From NCBI GenBank assembly GCA_024741835.1, contig JAENRP010000246.1:1-57338 (forward strand): a stretch of DNA of 57,338 nucleotides, in the 5' to 3' direction. The position numbers and the translations under genes were made by a program. This document shows positions 12,595 to 22,691 of this stretch, piece by piece. The notes beneath the pieces were generated by a model that was given only the letters and a program-made list of their open reading frames with translations, was not told the DNA's origin and made no database searches. The DNA is from Diplocarpon mali. Its lineage: Eukaryota; Ascomycota; Leotiomycetes; Helotiales; Drepanopezizaceae. The stretch's first letter is position 1. Each line of letters begins with the position of its first letter.

Positions 12595-13375
12595 TTAGTG
12601 ACCTACGCAGGGACCGATTTCTTAAGATTTCTATCCTTATATAACCTTATCGATCTCTTAGTTCGCAGATAAGAGACTGGCCTTTCGAAAAATACATCTT
12701 TAAAACACTTATAGCATTTTGATTAACTTTAAAAACCTTATCCTTAATTATCTAATTACTTAGAACTATCGATTTTTATTTAGTAACTATTAATAACCTT
12801 AGATTTTCCCTTTTCAGCTCTGCTTTAAAAACCCCTATTTTTCTTCCTTAACTCTAAGATTTTCGGAATTTTCGGCTTCCTAGTATAAAAAGTTTGGCGA
12901 ACCTTATAATAGTAATCTTAAATAGTAGTAGTTTCGAGTACTTAAGTAATACTAAGCGCAAACTCTAATTAGAAGTGCCTCCTTAGAATCCTTAGAAATC
13001 CGAATCTGATAATTCAGCCGCCTTAGCTTAATAAAACTTTAAAAATTGCCTTAGAATCGTCTTTAAAGACCCCTTTATTCTAAGGACTAATAGGAATTGG
13101 CCTAAAGGCTAAGAAGAATCTTAAATACAAACCTTATCTTAGAAATTGACCTTAGATTAAGTAAACCTTATCTTATTGCAATTAGTTGCAACGCTCCTAT
13201 TAGCTATTTAGCACTTAATTAGAATCTTTTAGCAAACTTAAATTAAACTTTTAATAGAATCCGGAATTCCACTCCTAGGCCTAGCCTATAAGTAGGAGGA
13301 TAAAAAGATATCCTTAAACAACTTAAGACTACTACTTACTTTTTTAATATTAATATTAGAAAATATTAAAAATAA
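12595..13375 (+). pseudogene. Leader and N-terminal gag of Gypsy-1 copy B, cut by element C
   Basis: After a leader of a few hundred bases, a reading frame with only RIP-type stops can be followed from about 12885 to the insertion at 13376. Its frame joins exactly to the gag at 22697 when element C and one ATAA are removed. The start codon is not identifiable. A palindrome at 13271-13293 is read here in the less usual phase (L-L-G-L-A-Y-K). The same segment is found in reverse at 56150-56922 (D) and 21728-22443 (C). Confidence 0.65.
13271..13293. repeat. Palindrome site S1 (N-terminal gag)
   Basis: Also in D at 56229-56251 and in C, where Gypsy-2 splits it (15370-15375 and 21728-21749). Read in the phase giving L-L-G-L-A-Y-K. 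Confidence 0.85.
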
Positions 13376-13623
13376 TATAAGAGGGAGCAGGAACAACACC
13401 TGAGAATAGGCCTACGTGAAGACCAAAGACAAGAGGGAGGAAGCACTATAAGCAGGCTCTCCGAAGATAAGAACTAAGACAATTTACTAATTAAGGGTAG
13501 AATAGGTTATTAGCATTGCGCGCTATCTTTAAGTATAATAGTAGTCTTATATATACCCCTTTCTTAGTCCTTATCTAACTATATAACCTATATTATAAGA
13601 TCCTCTACTTCTAAGTCTTTATA
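13376..13623 (-). repeat. 3' LTR of element C
   Basis: This LTR pairs with 22444-22691 and has the same length. It shares the LTR ends, the AGGAAGCACTATAAGCAGGC block and the GCGCGCT block with the copy D LTR, but the middle differs. Confidence 0.85.
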
Positions 13624-13780
13624 TATATCCTAATTAACTTAAGTAGCGGCCTTTGCTACTATTAGTAAAGAATATAAGACTCTTATAAGTTAAGAATACT
13701 AATCCTTATTTGCAAAAACAATAAGTGCAAGTAAGGTTAGTACCTAAAGTCGTAAAGGTAGGGAGAGGAGAGAGGGTTTT

Positions 13781-13823
13781 NNNNNNNNNNNNNNNNNNNN
13801 NNNNNNNNNNNNNNNNNNNNNNN
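13781..13823. other. Assembly gap (43 N)
   Basis: A run of N lies 12 bases before a palindrome (13836-13858). Hairpin or collapsed repeats may have stopped the assembly. Confidence 0.95.
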
Positions 13824-13835
13824 TTTTTAACTTTA

Positions 13836-13858
13836 ACTCGTAGGTTGGGCCTGCGAGT
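13836..13858. repeat. Palindrome in the 3' region of element C, first
   Basis: ACTCGTAGGTT, one base, GGCCTGCGAGT. It lies 12 bases after the 43-N gap. Confidence 0.85.
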
Positions 13859-13958
13859 GGATTTTAAAGAAATATATAAAGGGAGAGGGAGAAGGGGGGA
13901 AGGTATAGTAGTAAACGAATAAAAATGATAAAACTCCTTTTCCTCCTTTAGTAATATA

Positions 13959-13981
13959 ACTCCTAGTCTAGAACCGCGAGT
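13959..13981. repeat. Palindrome in the 3' region of element C, second
   Basis: ACTCCTAGTCT, one base, GAACCGCGAGT, 123 bases after the previous one. Confidence 0.82.
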
Positions 13982-14059
13982 CAAAAGCTTAAAGTTGTTA
14001 AAGCTTATCAAATCGCAATTTTAAAGAAAATTCGAAGATAATTTCAAGTTATCCTAAGC

Positions 14060-15375
14060 ATATATGCCCTAACTAACTTAAGAGGCGTCCTTACTAAAGA
14101 AAATCAAGGCTTTATATAAAATTCGATTGATAATTTAGGAATTTCTTTAATATAGCTATATTCGATTATCAAGTCTCTTTAAAGTAGCAACTTACTTATT
14201 CAACTTAAGGGAAGCTAGATTTAAGTATTTAAAGTTCGCATACTGGTTTTTGCCTTCTAAAGCCTATCGATTTCCAAACTAAAGGGCGCACTGAGTTTCC
14301 TAAAGCAGGCCCTTGATTAAGGTTTCTAAGCGTTAGATGCAGAGTTTAGAAAACTAGGCTTCGAGTTCCTTGATTTTTAAGGCAGATTTCACTCTTAAGC
14401 TAGGACTGCAAGTAAAGGGAATTACTATTAGATTTCTCTTTGCCTCTTTAATAACCTTTAAAGCCTTTAAATATTCTTACACTAAGCTTTTAAGATCTTT
14501 AGTAAAGGAGGAGGTAGGCTCTTTTTCTTTCTCTATTGCCTTAATAGTCCTTTTACTAAGGTCTGATTTTAAGGCGAAGGTTAAGAAGTCTTCGAATTAA
14601 GCGTATATTATAAGATCCCGCTTATTAACTTTAAAATATTTGATAATCTTATTTTAAAGGCTAGTAAGCAATCTAAGTAAGAAAAGGCGTCCTCTTTTAA
14701 CTTTATTAAGAATCTTTTAATTAATTAAAGTATTCGACACTCAAGTGAAGGTCTGATAGTAGTTTTTAAGTTCCTTAGGAGTGCGAGTAATAAGAATAAA
14801 CTCCTTTAAAAAGGCTAGAGTATCGCGAATCTACTATCTATCAAATTCCTAAAATTCAGCTTTAAAAGCCTTAATAAGTAGTTCTTAGGACTCGCGAAGC
14901 TTCTATTTAAATAAAGATTTAATAATATCTTTGCTAATTTAATTATAGTAGTAGGGAAATCGATTGATTATCTTATTATATCTAATGCCGAAATTATAAT
15001 AAGTCTCCTTATATTATTTAAAGAAATTAGTAATATTAACTCTAGTAAAATAAGAAGCGCTAGAGGAACTAAGAAGAGGAAAATGATTAGTAATAGCTTT
15101 AAAGGCAGCTATTATCGCTTTATTCGTTTTAGTAAGAAGAGGAGAGCTAGGTCGAATATAGGACTTAAGGTATTCTAAAGAGTTTTTAGAATCCGAGTCA
15201 ATCTCAAAGTGACTAAGGCGAGCTTAAAAAGATTCGGGCAAAGGGTTAAAAGGAGGTTTAAAATTGACATTTTTAATATTTTCAAGTATTAATATTAAAA
15301 AAGCAGGTGCAGTTATTAAAGGGGAAGATAAAGAACTTAAGTTATATAAAATTGTATTTTTATATTCTTACTTGC
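14060..15375 (-). pseudogene. gag of element C, cut by Gypsy-2
   Basis: Read from 15375 down, this matches Gypsy-1 gag (copy B from 22692, copy D from 56150) through its first thousand bases, including the palindrome at 14391-14413. Protein-level similarity continues to about 14060 (FGNR block near 14280). The upstream part is at 21728-22443, beyond the Gypsy-2 insertion. The zinc knuckle and protease present in copy B are missing. RIP stops are frequent. Confidence 0.7.
15371..15375. repeat. Left TSD of Gypsy-2 (CTTGC)
   Basis: CTTGC directly precedes the LTR start TGTGAC at 15376 and is repeated at 21728-21732 after the LTR end. Confidence 0.95.
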
Positions 15376-15667
15376 TGTGACGACTGGGAGTATAACCTCT
15401 GCTCGGTACCGATATAGATACGAATCATATAGCAATGCTAATAGAACGTCTTAGTAATGACTTAGAATCAATAACTACTGAGCTTAGAAGGAGTGGAAGG
15501 GCATAGAATATATATATGAAGAAAAGAGGGTCACTCGCTTAAGGGGAGCCGAACCAGATGCTAACCGGGGGTAACCCAGTTTGTAACCTATACTAAGATT
15601 GTGCTAAGCTATAGCCGAACCGGGTACGAACTGGGGTATAACTTATATATAGTAATAATCTGTTATA
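15376..15667 (-). repeat. 3' LTR of Gypsy-2
   Basis: 292 bp, equal in length to the other LTR. The left edge is intact (TGTGACG); the inner edge reads TGTTATA where the other copy has TGTCACA, a RIP-type change. A sense-strand polypurine tract with seven G residues abuts it at 15668-15681. Confidence 0.95.
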
Positions 15668-15681
15668 TTACCCCCCCTCTT
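15668..15681 (-). other. Polypurine tract of Gypsy-2
   Basis: On the minus strand it reads AAGAGGGGGGGTAA immediately upstream of the 3' LTR, the expected position for the plus-strand primer. Confidence 0.75.
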
Positions 15682-15839
15682 GAAAAAAGCTTGTCCTTAA
15701 GCGTCTAACTATAGGTTTATTACTACTTAACTTATTGTAATCATCTATACTAATGGTATAGGCATAGACCTAATTAGGAAGCCTTTCGGGAGGCCTAAGG
15801 AGGTCTGGATTTTCTAAATGAAATTCGCAAAGCTTAAAA

Positions 15840-17110
15840 GGCGTATATATAAAATTAGAAGCTAGGTACTATTCTAAATCAATATCGCGGCCTACTTATA
15901 AGGCGCGGTATATAAGCGTACCAGCTTGCTTTTATATAGTAAGCAGGCTCTCTACTTTATATTCTTATTCTCTTATAATATTAATAGTAGGAGGGGGTTT
16001 ATTCACTTGACTATTTAAAGGGGTACTAGGGTCCTTTTGGAGGCGACTTAGGTGGAAGACATTATATACCTTTATAAAGTCAGGTAGCTTTAGTTGGTAT
16101 GAACTAAACACTTTCTCTACTATCTCAAACGGGCCAGCTCTAGGGTAGCTAAGCTTTTTAAAAGGCCTATCTATAAGGTAAGGACGCATATTTAGGTATA
16201 CTTGATCGCCGACTTTAAAAGTAGTAGGGCGGCGAGAGGTATCGGTAGCGTTTCGCATACGTTCCTAGGCCTTAAGGATATGAGATTTAGCAAGGGTCTA
16301 AGCTTTATAATGTTTTGCAAAGTACTTAAGGGCGTCTTATCGATTAAGTTTCTAAGAAGGGGACTCCGAATTAGGTACATTAAGCTTCCAGTCCCAATTA
16401 GTATGCGGAGCGTACCTATGCACTACTTTAAATGGCGATAAGCCACCGAGGGAGTTATAAGGGAGAGTTAGCTAGGCGAAATCTATTATAGGCAAGAATT
16501 CGCTCTAATCGTCTTAGTAATAGCTAACAAAGGGGCGGAGGCGTTGCGTAAGGTACTGATTATAGTTTTCGGTTTGGCCGTCGGTTTGAGGGTAGTGGGC
16601 CGAACTAAGGGTCAGTTTCGTACCTAAAACAGAAGTAAAAGCTTTCTAAAAGCTTAAGATGAATTAAGGGCCCTGGTCTAAGGTGATTGTCAAAGGGGGA
16701 CCAAAGTAGCAATATATATAGTATATATAGAGTTAGGCTAGCTGGCGTAAATCGGTAGTCTTTCGGCAGGGTATCGAGATTGCCTGCTTACTGAACCGGT
16801 CGATAATTACAAGAACGTTATTATAACTATGCTTATCTTTGTTAAAACTCATATAATCTATAGTTATATGCTCCTAAGGTCGGCTCAGTACTGAGAGGGG
16901 TTGGAGTAGACTAGGTTTCTTATCTCAAGGAACTTTGCTTCGTCTGCAGGTATAGTAGTTCTTATAGTACTAAGATATATATTAGCGTAGGTTCGGCCAG
17001 TGATACTGTAAGGAGAGAAGCTGGTAGGTTTTGCGTACGCTAGGGTGCGCGGTAGCGATTTGATCATAGACCTCCTGTATAAGTAGCGTATAGAGGTGAT
17101 CCACATCTGA
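15840..17110 (-). pseudogene. Gypsy-2 integrase with C-terminal chromodomain remnant
   Basis: The zinc-binding region (HPSVRKTY and the YYKN.YTCRRSK block) lies at about 16930-17060. The catalytic core is intact: Asp at 16856-16858 (TIDYMSF), Asp at 16676-16678 (LDQGP) and Glu at 16568-16570 (DGQTENYN). The last two are exactly 35 residues apart, as in D,D35E integrases. A clean stretch, 15965-16258, covers the GPF module (AGPFEIVEKV) and the NVFHLSRL block. Further down (about 15840-15960) the RALYK-like tract is a decayed chromodomain candidate. The frame is the same as PR and RT. A 73-aa ORF at 16885-17106 in another frame is a shadow. Confidence 0.85.
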
Positions 17111-17233
17111 TACTACTAGCTTACCTTGGAAGAGAAGCAAATCTCCTTCTATTGTCCAGGGGTTAGCCTTAGTTAGGGTCGATTCGGACCCGTTTCGGAG
17201 GGCTGCCTAGCGATGGACCTAGTAAGGCCTATG

Positions 17234-19147
17234 TTATCGATTAGCGGCTAGTACTTGGTTTATAATACGGAAAGCAAGGGAGAAGGCCGAAACCTCTTTG
17301 ATAGAGACTAGGTTCTTAGCTGTAGTCTGTTTACGAAGCTGTTTAGAGAGGATTCGGGGGTCAATTTGATCCTGGCGCAGCAACGTTATAAGGCGGTTGT
17401 TGCGTTTTGTCATATTCTGATCTTCTAACTTATCGACGCGGCGAGTGAGGGCGTCGGCGAGAGGGTTTTCGGAGCCGGGTCGGTAGGTAATCGTAAAGTC
17501 GTATTCGAAGAGAAGCTCAGCCCAGCGGGCCTGTCGAGAACTGAGGTTTTTTATAGTTATAAAGTACTCGAGTGCTTTATGGTCCGTATACATTACAATT
17601 CGGTAGGGAGCTCCTGCGAGCTCGGCTTTGAAATGGCCAAATGATCGAATAATAGCCAGTATCTCCTTATTATATATAGCGTAGTTCAGCTCGGCCGGTG
17701 CTATGGTTTTGCTATAGTAGGCAACCGGGAGCCATTCGGACCTGTGTTGCTGCGATAATACAGAGGCGACTATACCGTCGGAGGCATCGGTTTCTAGTAT
17801 ACAAGGGAGGTCTTGCCTATAATGCTAGAGGATTAGGGCATGCGTAAGAGCTTCTTGCAGCTGTAGGAAGCTCTGCTCACATTTAGGGGTAAATCGGAAG
17901 GGAATGTTATTCTTAGTAAGGTGCATTAAAGGGGCGGCAATAAGACTATAGTCTCAAATAAAACGATAATAAAAGTTGTAAAAACTAAGGAATGACTGAA
18001 TACCCTTAATAGTAGAGGGGTAGGTCTAATTCTCTACTACTACTACCTTATTAGGGTTAACCTAGACGCCTTTGGTAGTGATTATAAAGCCAAGGTACTT
18101 AGTCTTTATAATATTAAACTCATACTTCTTTAGGTCGGCCTATAGTCCTGCATCCGACAATCGCTAAAGAACCCGTTTTATATGCGATTCGTAGTTGAGT
18201 CGGTTGGTAAAGTAAATAAGGATATCGTCTAAGTAAGCTATATAAAAATCATTAAGGTAATTAAAAAGGATATCGTTCATATACCTCTAATAGGTAGTAG
18301 GGCTATTAGTAAGTCTAAAAGGGAGCACCTTACACTTATACGCACTGTACCGAGTTCTAAAAGTGGTGAGCTCTTCAGATTCGGGGTCCATTCGGATCCG
18401 GTGGAAAGCCTGCTGTATATTGAGCTTTGTAAAAATCTAGGCGCTGGCTAATCGAGCTAAGGTCTTGTCGATTAAGGGTAAGGGGTATCGATCTTTACAA
18501 GTAAGGTTATTAAGCATATAGTAGTTAATATAGAATCGAAGGGAGCCATCGGCCTTTTTCATAAATAGTACCAGCATAATGTAAGGGGCAGAGGAGGCCT
18601 TGATAAATCCTTTACTAAGGTTATTAATAAGGTATGCCTTTACCATTTCGAGCTCGGGTATAGACATCTTATATAGGGGGGAATATCGGAGGGCCTTCTA
18701 AGCACCTTTAGCTGTAAGCTCGATTTTGTAATTATAGGGTCAATGGGGCGGTAGTGTATCAGAAGCGGCTTTTGAGAATACATAGCGATACTCTTCGTAA
18801 GCGGCTGGAATCGGTTTTTCGGTTGGTTCAAGGGAGGCAGTTAGAACAGCGATCGAAACCTCTCCGTTTCGGTATTGGTTTAGGAGGGTATCGGTTTCGC
18901 GTTATTAGATCTAATATTCTTAGTTGTCTTAAATCAATCGATCAATTTCGTAAAACAAGGTATTAAAGAGCTCGGCGCCTCGCTGATTCCTAGCTATTAT
19001 ACGAAAGGCATAGGCTGAAATTGCGCATATATTCAAAGAAAGGGGAATTTTGCACTTCGCTATCTGCTTGCGGGTGCGTTTCAAGGTTGAAACGGAGGAG
19101 GGAGCCGAGTTAGGCTTAGTTGCGTTGAGCTCTCGCTTTATGACCAA
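17234..19147 (-). pseudogene. Gypsy-2 reverse transcriptase and RNase H
   Basis: The open piece 18929-19147 is the PR-RT linker (ISAYAFRIIARN and FYEIDRLI). RT covers about 18670-17940, including the open stretch 18437-18667 (KADGSLRFYINY). Its catalytic YLDD is intact at 18224-18235. RNase H covers about 17830-17440 (LETDASDGIVASVL). The open stretch 17234-17593 carries the YTDHKALEY and SRQARWAELL motifs and the LADALTRR end of the RNase H region. All pieces share one frame, so no frameshift has accumulated and only stops block it. Confidence 0.88.
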
Positions 19148-19399
19148 TATGTTGCGGGAGTGGTCCTTGGAAAAGGTGACACCTTCGACTTGAGGTAGAG
19201 TCGGGGTGGAATCGGTAAAAGAGTGTTTAATCGGAATAGGAGGTGATTTAGGAGGGAATTGGGAGAGGGTTTCCTAGCGTCGAGCTTTATACTTAGAAAG
19301 GGACCGTTCTAATACTGTATCACGTCGAGTAGCATTTCGCTAGTGGTATCGATCTAAGTTTTATTATTTAGTATTAGTGATTTCGATATTCCTTGCAAA

Positions 19400-19830
19400 A
19401 GAGATAGTAGGGGGATAGGAATCGGGCTAGGTCAGCTTATAAAAAGCATAATTAATGGAAACTTTATACTCCTTAAGCCATACTCTTCTTAAAATCACTC
19501 TATAGTTGCTAAGGTTGGTAATAAGAAAGGGAGTAAAAGATTGAATTCGCTAGTTAATATATAGATTAAGTAGTATATAATAAGTGATAGTACTACCTTA
19601 GGAACCGTTGTATCTCTTAACTAGGAAGGGTATAGGGAGTATGCGAATCAAAGGTTTAAGGAAGGAAGATAAAGATTTAAGTAACGCCAAATTAATCAAA
19701 GTATACCTATTAGCGCCTGTATTGATTAATGCTAATACCTTATAAGAAATACCATTCTTTGAAAGTAGGATCTGTTTTGTTATCGAATCGCTACTAAGGA
19801 GGTTTCTTAAATTAAGGTATCGCATATTAC
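19400..19830 (-). pseudogene. Gypsy-2 aspartic protease
   Basis: The open stretch 19598-19825 contains ALINTGAN at about 19707-19733, where the family has ALIDTGA. The catalytic Asp is therefore Asn, a G-to-A change expected from RIP. It is in the same frame as RT and IN. Confidence 0.75.
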
Positions 19831-19849
19831 GAAGTGCGCCTAAGAAGGA

Positions 19850-21297
19850 GGCTTTACTTAAGCAGGGGCGTTTCCCTTAGGAGTCGGAAGGGGAAGGGGA
19901 GCGCCACTATTGTCTTATTCGGCCTTAGGGTCCTCCTCTTTATCGCTACTCTATCCTTAGCTATTATACTCTAGCTTATTGACGCGAGAGCTATAATACC
20001 TAAGAGTAACGGAGGGGGATTTCGGCCGTTTGTCAAACTGATTTTTTCTATTAGCTATAGGAGGAGCGCCAAGGGTGTCGGTCCGGCGCGGAGGAAAAGA
20101 GGGAGTTCCGGACTTAGCGAAGCCGGGGGCAGGGGTACCGTTCTAGGGTCGATTCGGATACGATTCGGAAAAGTTTCTTAACGAGGGATTTGATTTGTTA
20201 GTGTCTCCTTATTAGGCAGGCTTGCTAAGATTAGGCTTAGCCTTAGTGCCCGATCTCTCTTTATATCGTATCTAGCTGTATAGCGTCCTCTCGGCGCGCT
20301 ATCCGGCATCTTCTCATTAGATGGCGGTAACCCACTTGTCTAACGTTCTAGTCTTATGCTACTTCTATATAAGGGGGGTTCGGAGGCGTTTCGGGATTTT
20401 CTCCCTAAGGGCGCTACGAAGTCGACCGTCGTCGTCGATCTCTGCTATAGCAGCCAGTCGAGAGAACTCAAGGTAGAATTCCTAAAAAGACTCGTTAGCC
20501 TCTATATAGAGGGTAGTAAACTCGATCTTGGCTTCTTCGCGTTCCGCTGGGTTAGCTAAGAACTTAGCAAGTTGACTTACTAGGGTTTCGGCGGTAATTC
20601 GGGCGTCCTTATTGAGTACCCGAGGGGTCAGCTAGTCTTGGGCTATACCCTCGGTCTGATCTAAAACGTAGTTGAGCCAGGCCTGTTCCTTACGGAAGTA
20701 GGGGTAGTATAGCTTTAAATTGTCAAGTACGCGGGCCTCCTAGTGTTTAGCGCGGTAATTATAGCCATCGGACAGTTTTTAGGTAAGGTTCGGTATGTTG
20801 TAGATGCAGGGGAGGTTTAGCTGCTAAGCTAGAGGCGAACCGGTAGTATATCGGTCGGGGGAAGCAGAAGAAGGATTGTCTTAATTGTCGCGTCGCTTAC
20901 TGCGCGCAGCAGAGGGAATAGAAGGGGGTAAGTCGAAGTCCACTGAGCGCTAGGGGCGCGTAGGTGAACCGGAGGGGAGTCGTTCTAGTGCTGGAGTTTT
21001 CTCAATTGATCTTAGGATGCTTCTAGAGGTGTTTCAGAGGTCATCTAGATCTCTTTCTCATTCGATCAATTGTTAGTGTATAGAACTTAGCTTATAGCTA
21101 TGCCTATTACACTTATCCGCTATAGATATAAGGCGTGCCTATAAGGAGTCTAGTTCGGCTTATGATATAGTGACTTTAGGGCCATTGTCGTCGGCCGGTA
21201 GGGAGTTGGCAGGAAAGGTACCAGGGGTAATACTGGCACTTCCCTAAAGGGAGGGAGAGCGAGGGGTCTTTAAAGACCGAGTGATAGGGGGAACCAT
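19850..21297 (-). pseudogene. Gypsy-2 gag
   Basis: The likely start is ATG at 21297 (MVPPITRSLKTPRSP). The gag core is at about 20850-20400 (YRAKH, YPYFRKEQAWLNYVLDQ, AEREEAKIEF, AAIAEIDDDGRLRSALREK), typical of fungal chromovirus Gag. Its codons are one base out of phase with pol: gag codon starts are 0 and pol 1 modulo 3 on the minus strand, which corresponds to a -1 shift. The C-terminal end is uncertain, and a zinc knuckle is not clearly recognisable. Confidence 0.78.
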
Positions 21298-21435
21298 TCT
21301 TTAAGCTTATAGCAGGAGCTTGGTATAGGTCTTCTGGTATATTATTGTACTCGTTGGGGTTTCGGTCGACTATTAGGAATAATATAAATAGATATTATAA
21401 TGCTATCTCTAGCGAAGTGAAAGAGTTGTTGATAA

Positions 21436-21727
21436 TATGATAATTAGGAGTATAACCTCTACTTGGCACTAATACAGATATGAATCATATAGCAATACTA
21501 ATAGAACGTCTTAGTAATAACTTAGAATCAACAACTACTAAGCTTAGAAGGAGTGGAAGGGCATAGAATATATATATGAAGAAAAGAGGGTCACCTGCTT
21601 AAGGGGAGCCGAACCGGATGCCAACCAAGGGTAACCCGGTTCGTAGCCTACACCAAGATTGCGCCAAGCCGTAGCCGAACCGGGTACGAACCGGGGTACA
21701 ACCTATACATAGTGACAATCTGTCACA
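21436..21727 (-). repeat. 5' LTR of Gypsy-2
   Basis: 292 bp, ending TGTCACA at the CTTGC target-site copy. Its inner third is RIP-altered (TATGATAATT where the partner has TGTGACGACT), while its outer part is nearly pristine. The partner LTR shows the opposite pattern. Confidence 0.95.
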
Positions 21728-22443
21728 CTTGCGGGCCCGGCCTAGGAGTAAAAATCCGATTTCTGTAGAAAGTTTATTTATACTTTGCCAAGACTTCTTT
21801 AGTAGGTGCAAAGCAGCAAATAAGGGTATTGCAATCACTAGTAGTAAGTAAAGGTTTATTAAGTTAAAGACTAATTTCCAAGATAAAGTTTCTAAGAAAG
21901 ATTCATTTTAGCTTTTAAGATAATTCCTATTAGTCTTTAGAATAAAGGGGTCTCTAGAGACGATTCTAAGGCAGTTTTCAGAGTTCTATTAAGCTAAGGC
22001 GGCTGAATTATCAGATTCGGATTTTTAAAGATTTTAAAGAGATACTTCTAGTTAGAGTTTGCGCTTAGTATTACTTAAGTACTTAAAACTACTGCTATTT
22101 AAGACTACTATTATAGGGTTTGCTAAACTTTTTATATTAAGAAGCCGAAAATTCCGAAAACCTCAAAGTTAAGGAAGAAAATAGGGGTTTTTAAAGCAGA
22201 GCTAAAAAGGGAAAATCTAAGGTTATTAATAATAAAGAGTGGCAATCGATAGTTCCAAATAACTAAGTGATTGCAAGGTCGATAATAGAGGAATGACAAC
22301 CGATAGTTACAAATAATTGAATAATTATAGATTTAAGAGAGGTTTTCAAAGGGTTGATCTCTTATCTGCAAACTAAGAGAATTAAAAGGAGAAGTTGTAT
22401 AAAGACGAAATCGCAAAGGAATCGTCCCTGCGTAGGTCACTAA
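21728..22443 (-). pseudogene. Leader and N-terminal gag of element C
   Basis: This is collinear with 56229-56922 (copy D) and, in reverse, with 12595-13293 (copy B). It begins with the remainder of the palindrome that Gypsy-2 split. The frame has RIP-type stops only over its inner part. Confidence 0.7.
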
Positions 22444-22691
22444 TATAAGAGGGAGTAGGAATAATACTTAAGAATAGGCCTATATAAAGACTAAAGACAA
22501 GAGGGAGGAAGTACTATAAGCAGGCTCTTCGAAGACAAGAACTAGGACAATTCACTAATTAGGGGTAAAATAGGTTATTAGCATTGCGCGCTGTCTCTAA
22601 GTACAACAGTAGTCCTATATATACCCCTTTCTTAGTCCTCATCTGACCATGTGACCTATGTCACAAGATCCTCTACTTCCAGGTCTCTATA
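22444..22691 (-). repeat. 5' LTR of element C
   Basis: 248-bp partner of 13376-13623. An ORF that opens at ATG 22658 inside it and runs into the gag of copy B is a chance fusion across the insertion border. Confidence 0.85.

Larger units (their letters stand above)
13624..14060 (-). other. 3' region of element C with an assembly gap
   Basis: Next to the LTR the sequence resembles the 3' region of copy D beside 37035, with a shared block around TACTATTAGTAAAGAATATA. The rest has two palindromes and a purine-rich stretch. I see no convincing gene. Short ORFs across the N run here are artefacts. Confidence 0.6.
15376..21727 (-). mobile_element. Gypsy-2: chromovirus-like Ty3/Gypsy, full length
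   Basis: This is a 6352-bp element with 292-bp LTRs at both ends, TGTGAC...GTCACA-type termini and a perfect 5-bp TSD CTTGC (15371-15375 and 21728-21732). Copy D at 56229-56251 shows the same site uninterrupted. It is visibly less AT-rich than everything around it and keeps more CpA and CpG, so it arrived late or was hit less by RIP. Domain order is gag, PR, RT, RNase H, IN. No 23-bp palindromes were seen in it. Confidence 0.95.
13376..22691 (-). mobile_element. Element C: gag-only, Gypsy-1-related LTR element
   Basis: Two 248-bp LTRs in the same orientation (13376-13623 and 22444-22691) enclose leader, gag and a short unique region, but no protease, RT or IN. The flanks are ATAA at 13372-13375 and 22692-22695, a TSD that can also be read as 5 bp, ATAAT. 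Copy D shows the uninterrupted site. Without Gypsy-2 and its TSD, C is about 2.96 kb. Its LTR and gag are a diverged subfamily of Gypsy-1, so it was probably mobilised by Gypsy-1 proteins. Confidence 0.85.

Noticed and set aside
13706..14011. ORFs of 101 aa (minus) and 65 aa (plus) across the N run
   Set aside because: Their length depends on translating the 43-N gap, and they overlap two palindromes and the non-coding 3' region of element C.
14370..14600. 76-aa plus-strand ORF
   Set aside because: It is antisense to the gag of element C and exists because of low stop density in that frame.
16885..17106. 73-aa minus-strand ORF in the integrase region
   Set aside because: It is the wrong frame; the integrase zinc-binding motifs are read in the pol frame shared with RT.
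18640..18966. ORFs at 18640-18831 (minus) and 18754-18966 (plus)
   Set aside because: Both are shadows of the Gypsy-2 PR-RT linker and RT start, which read in another frame.
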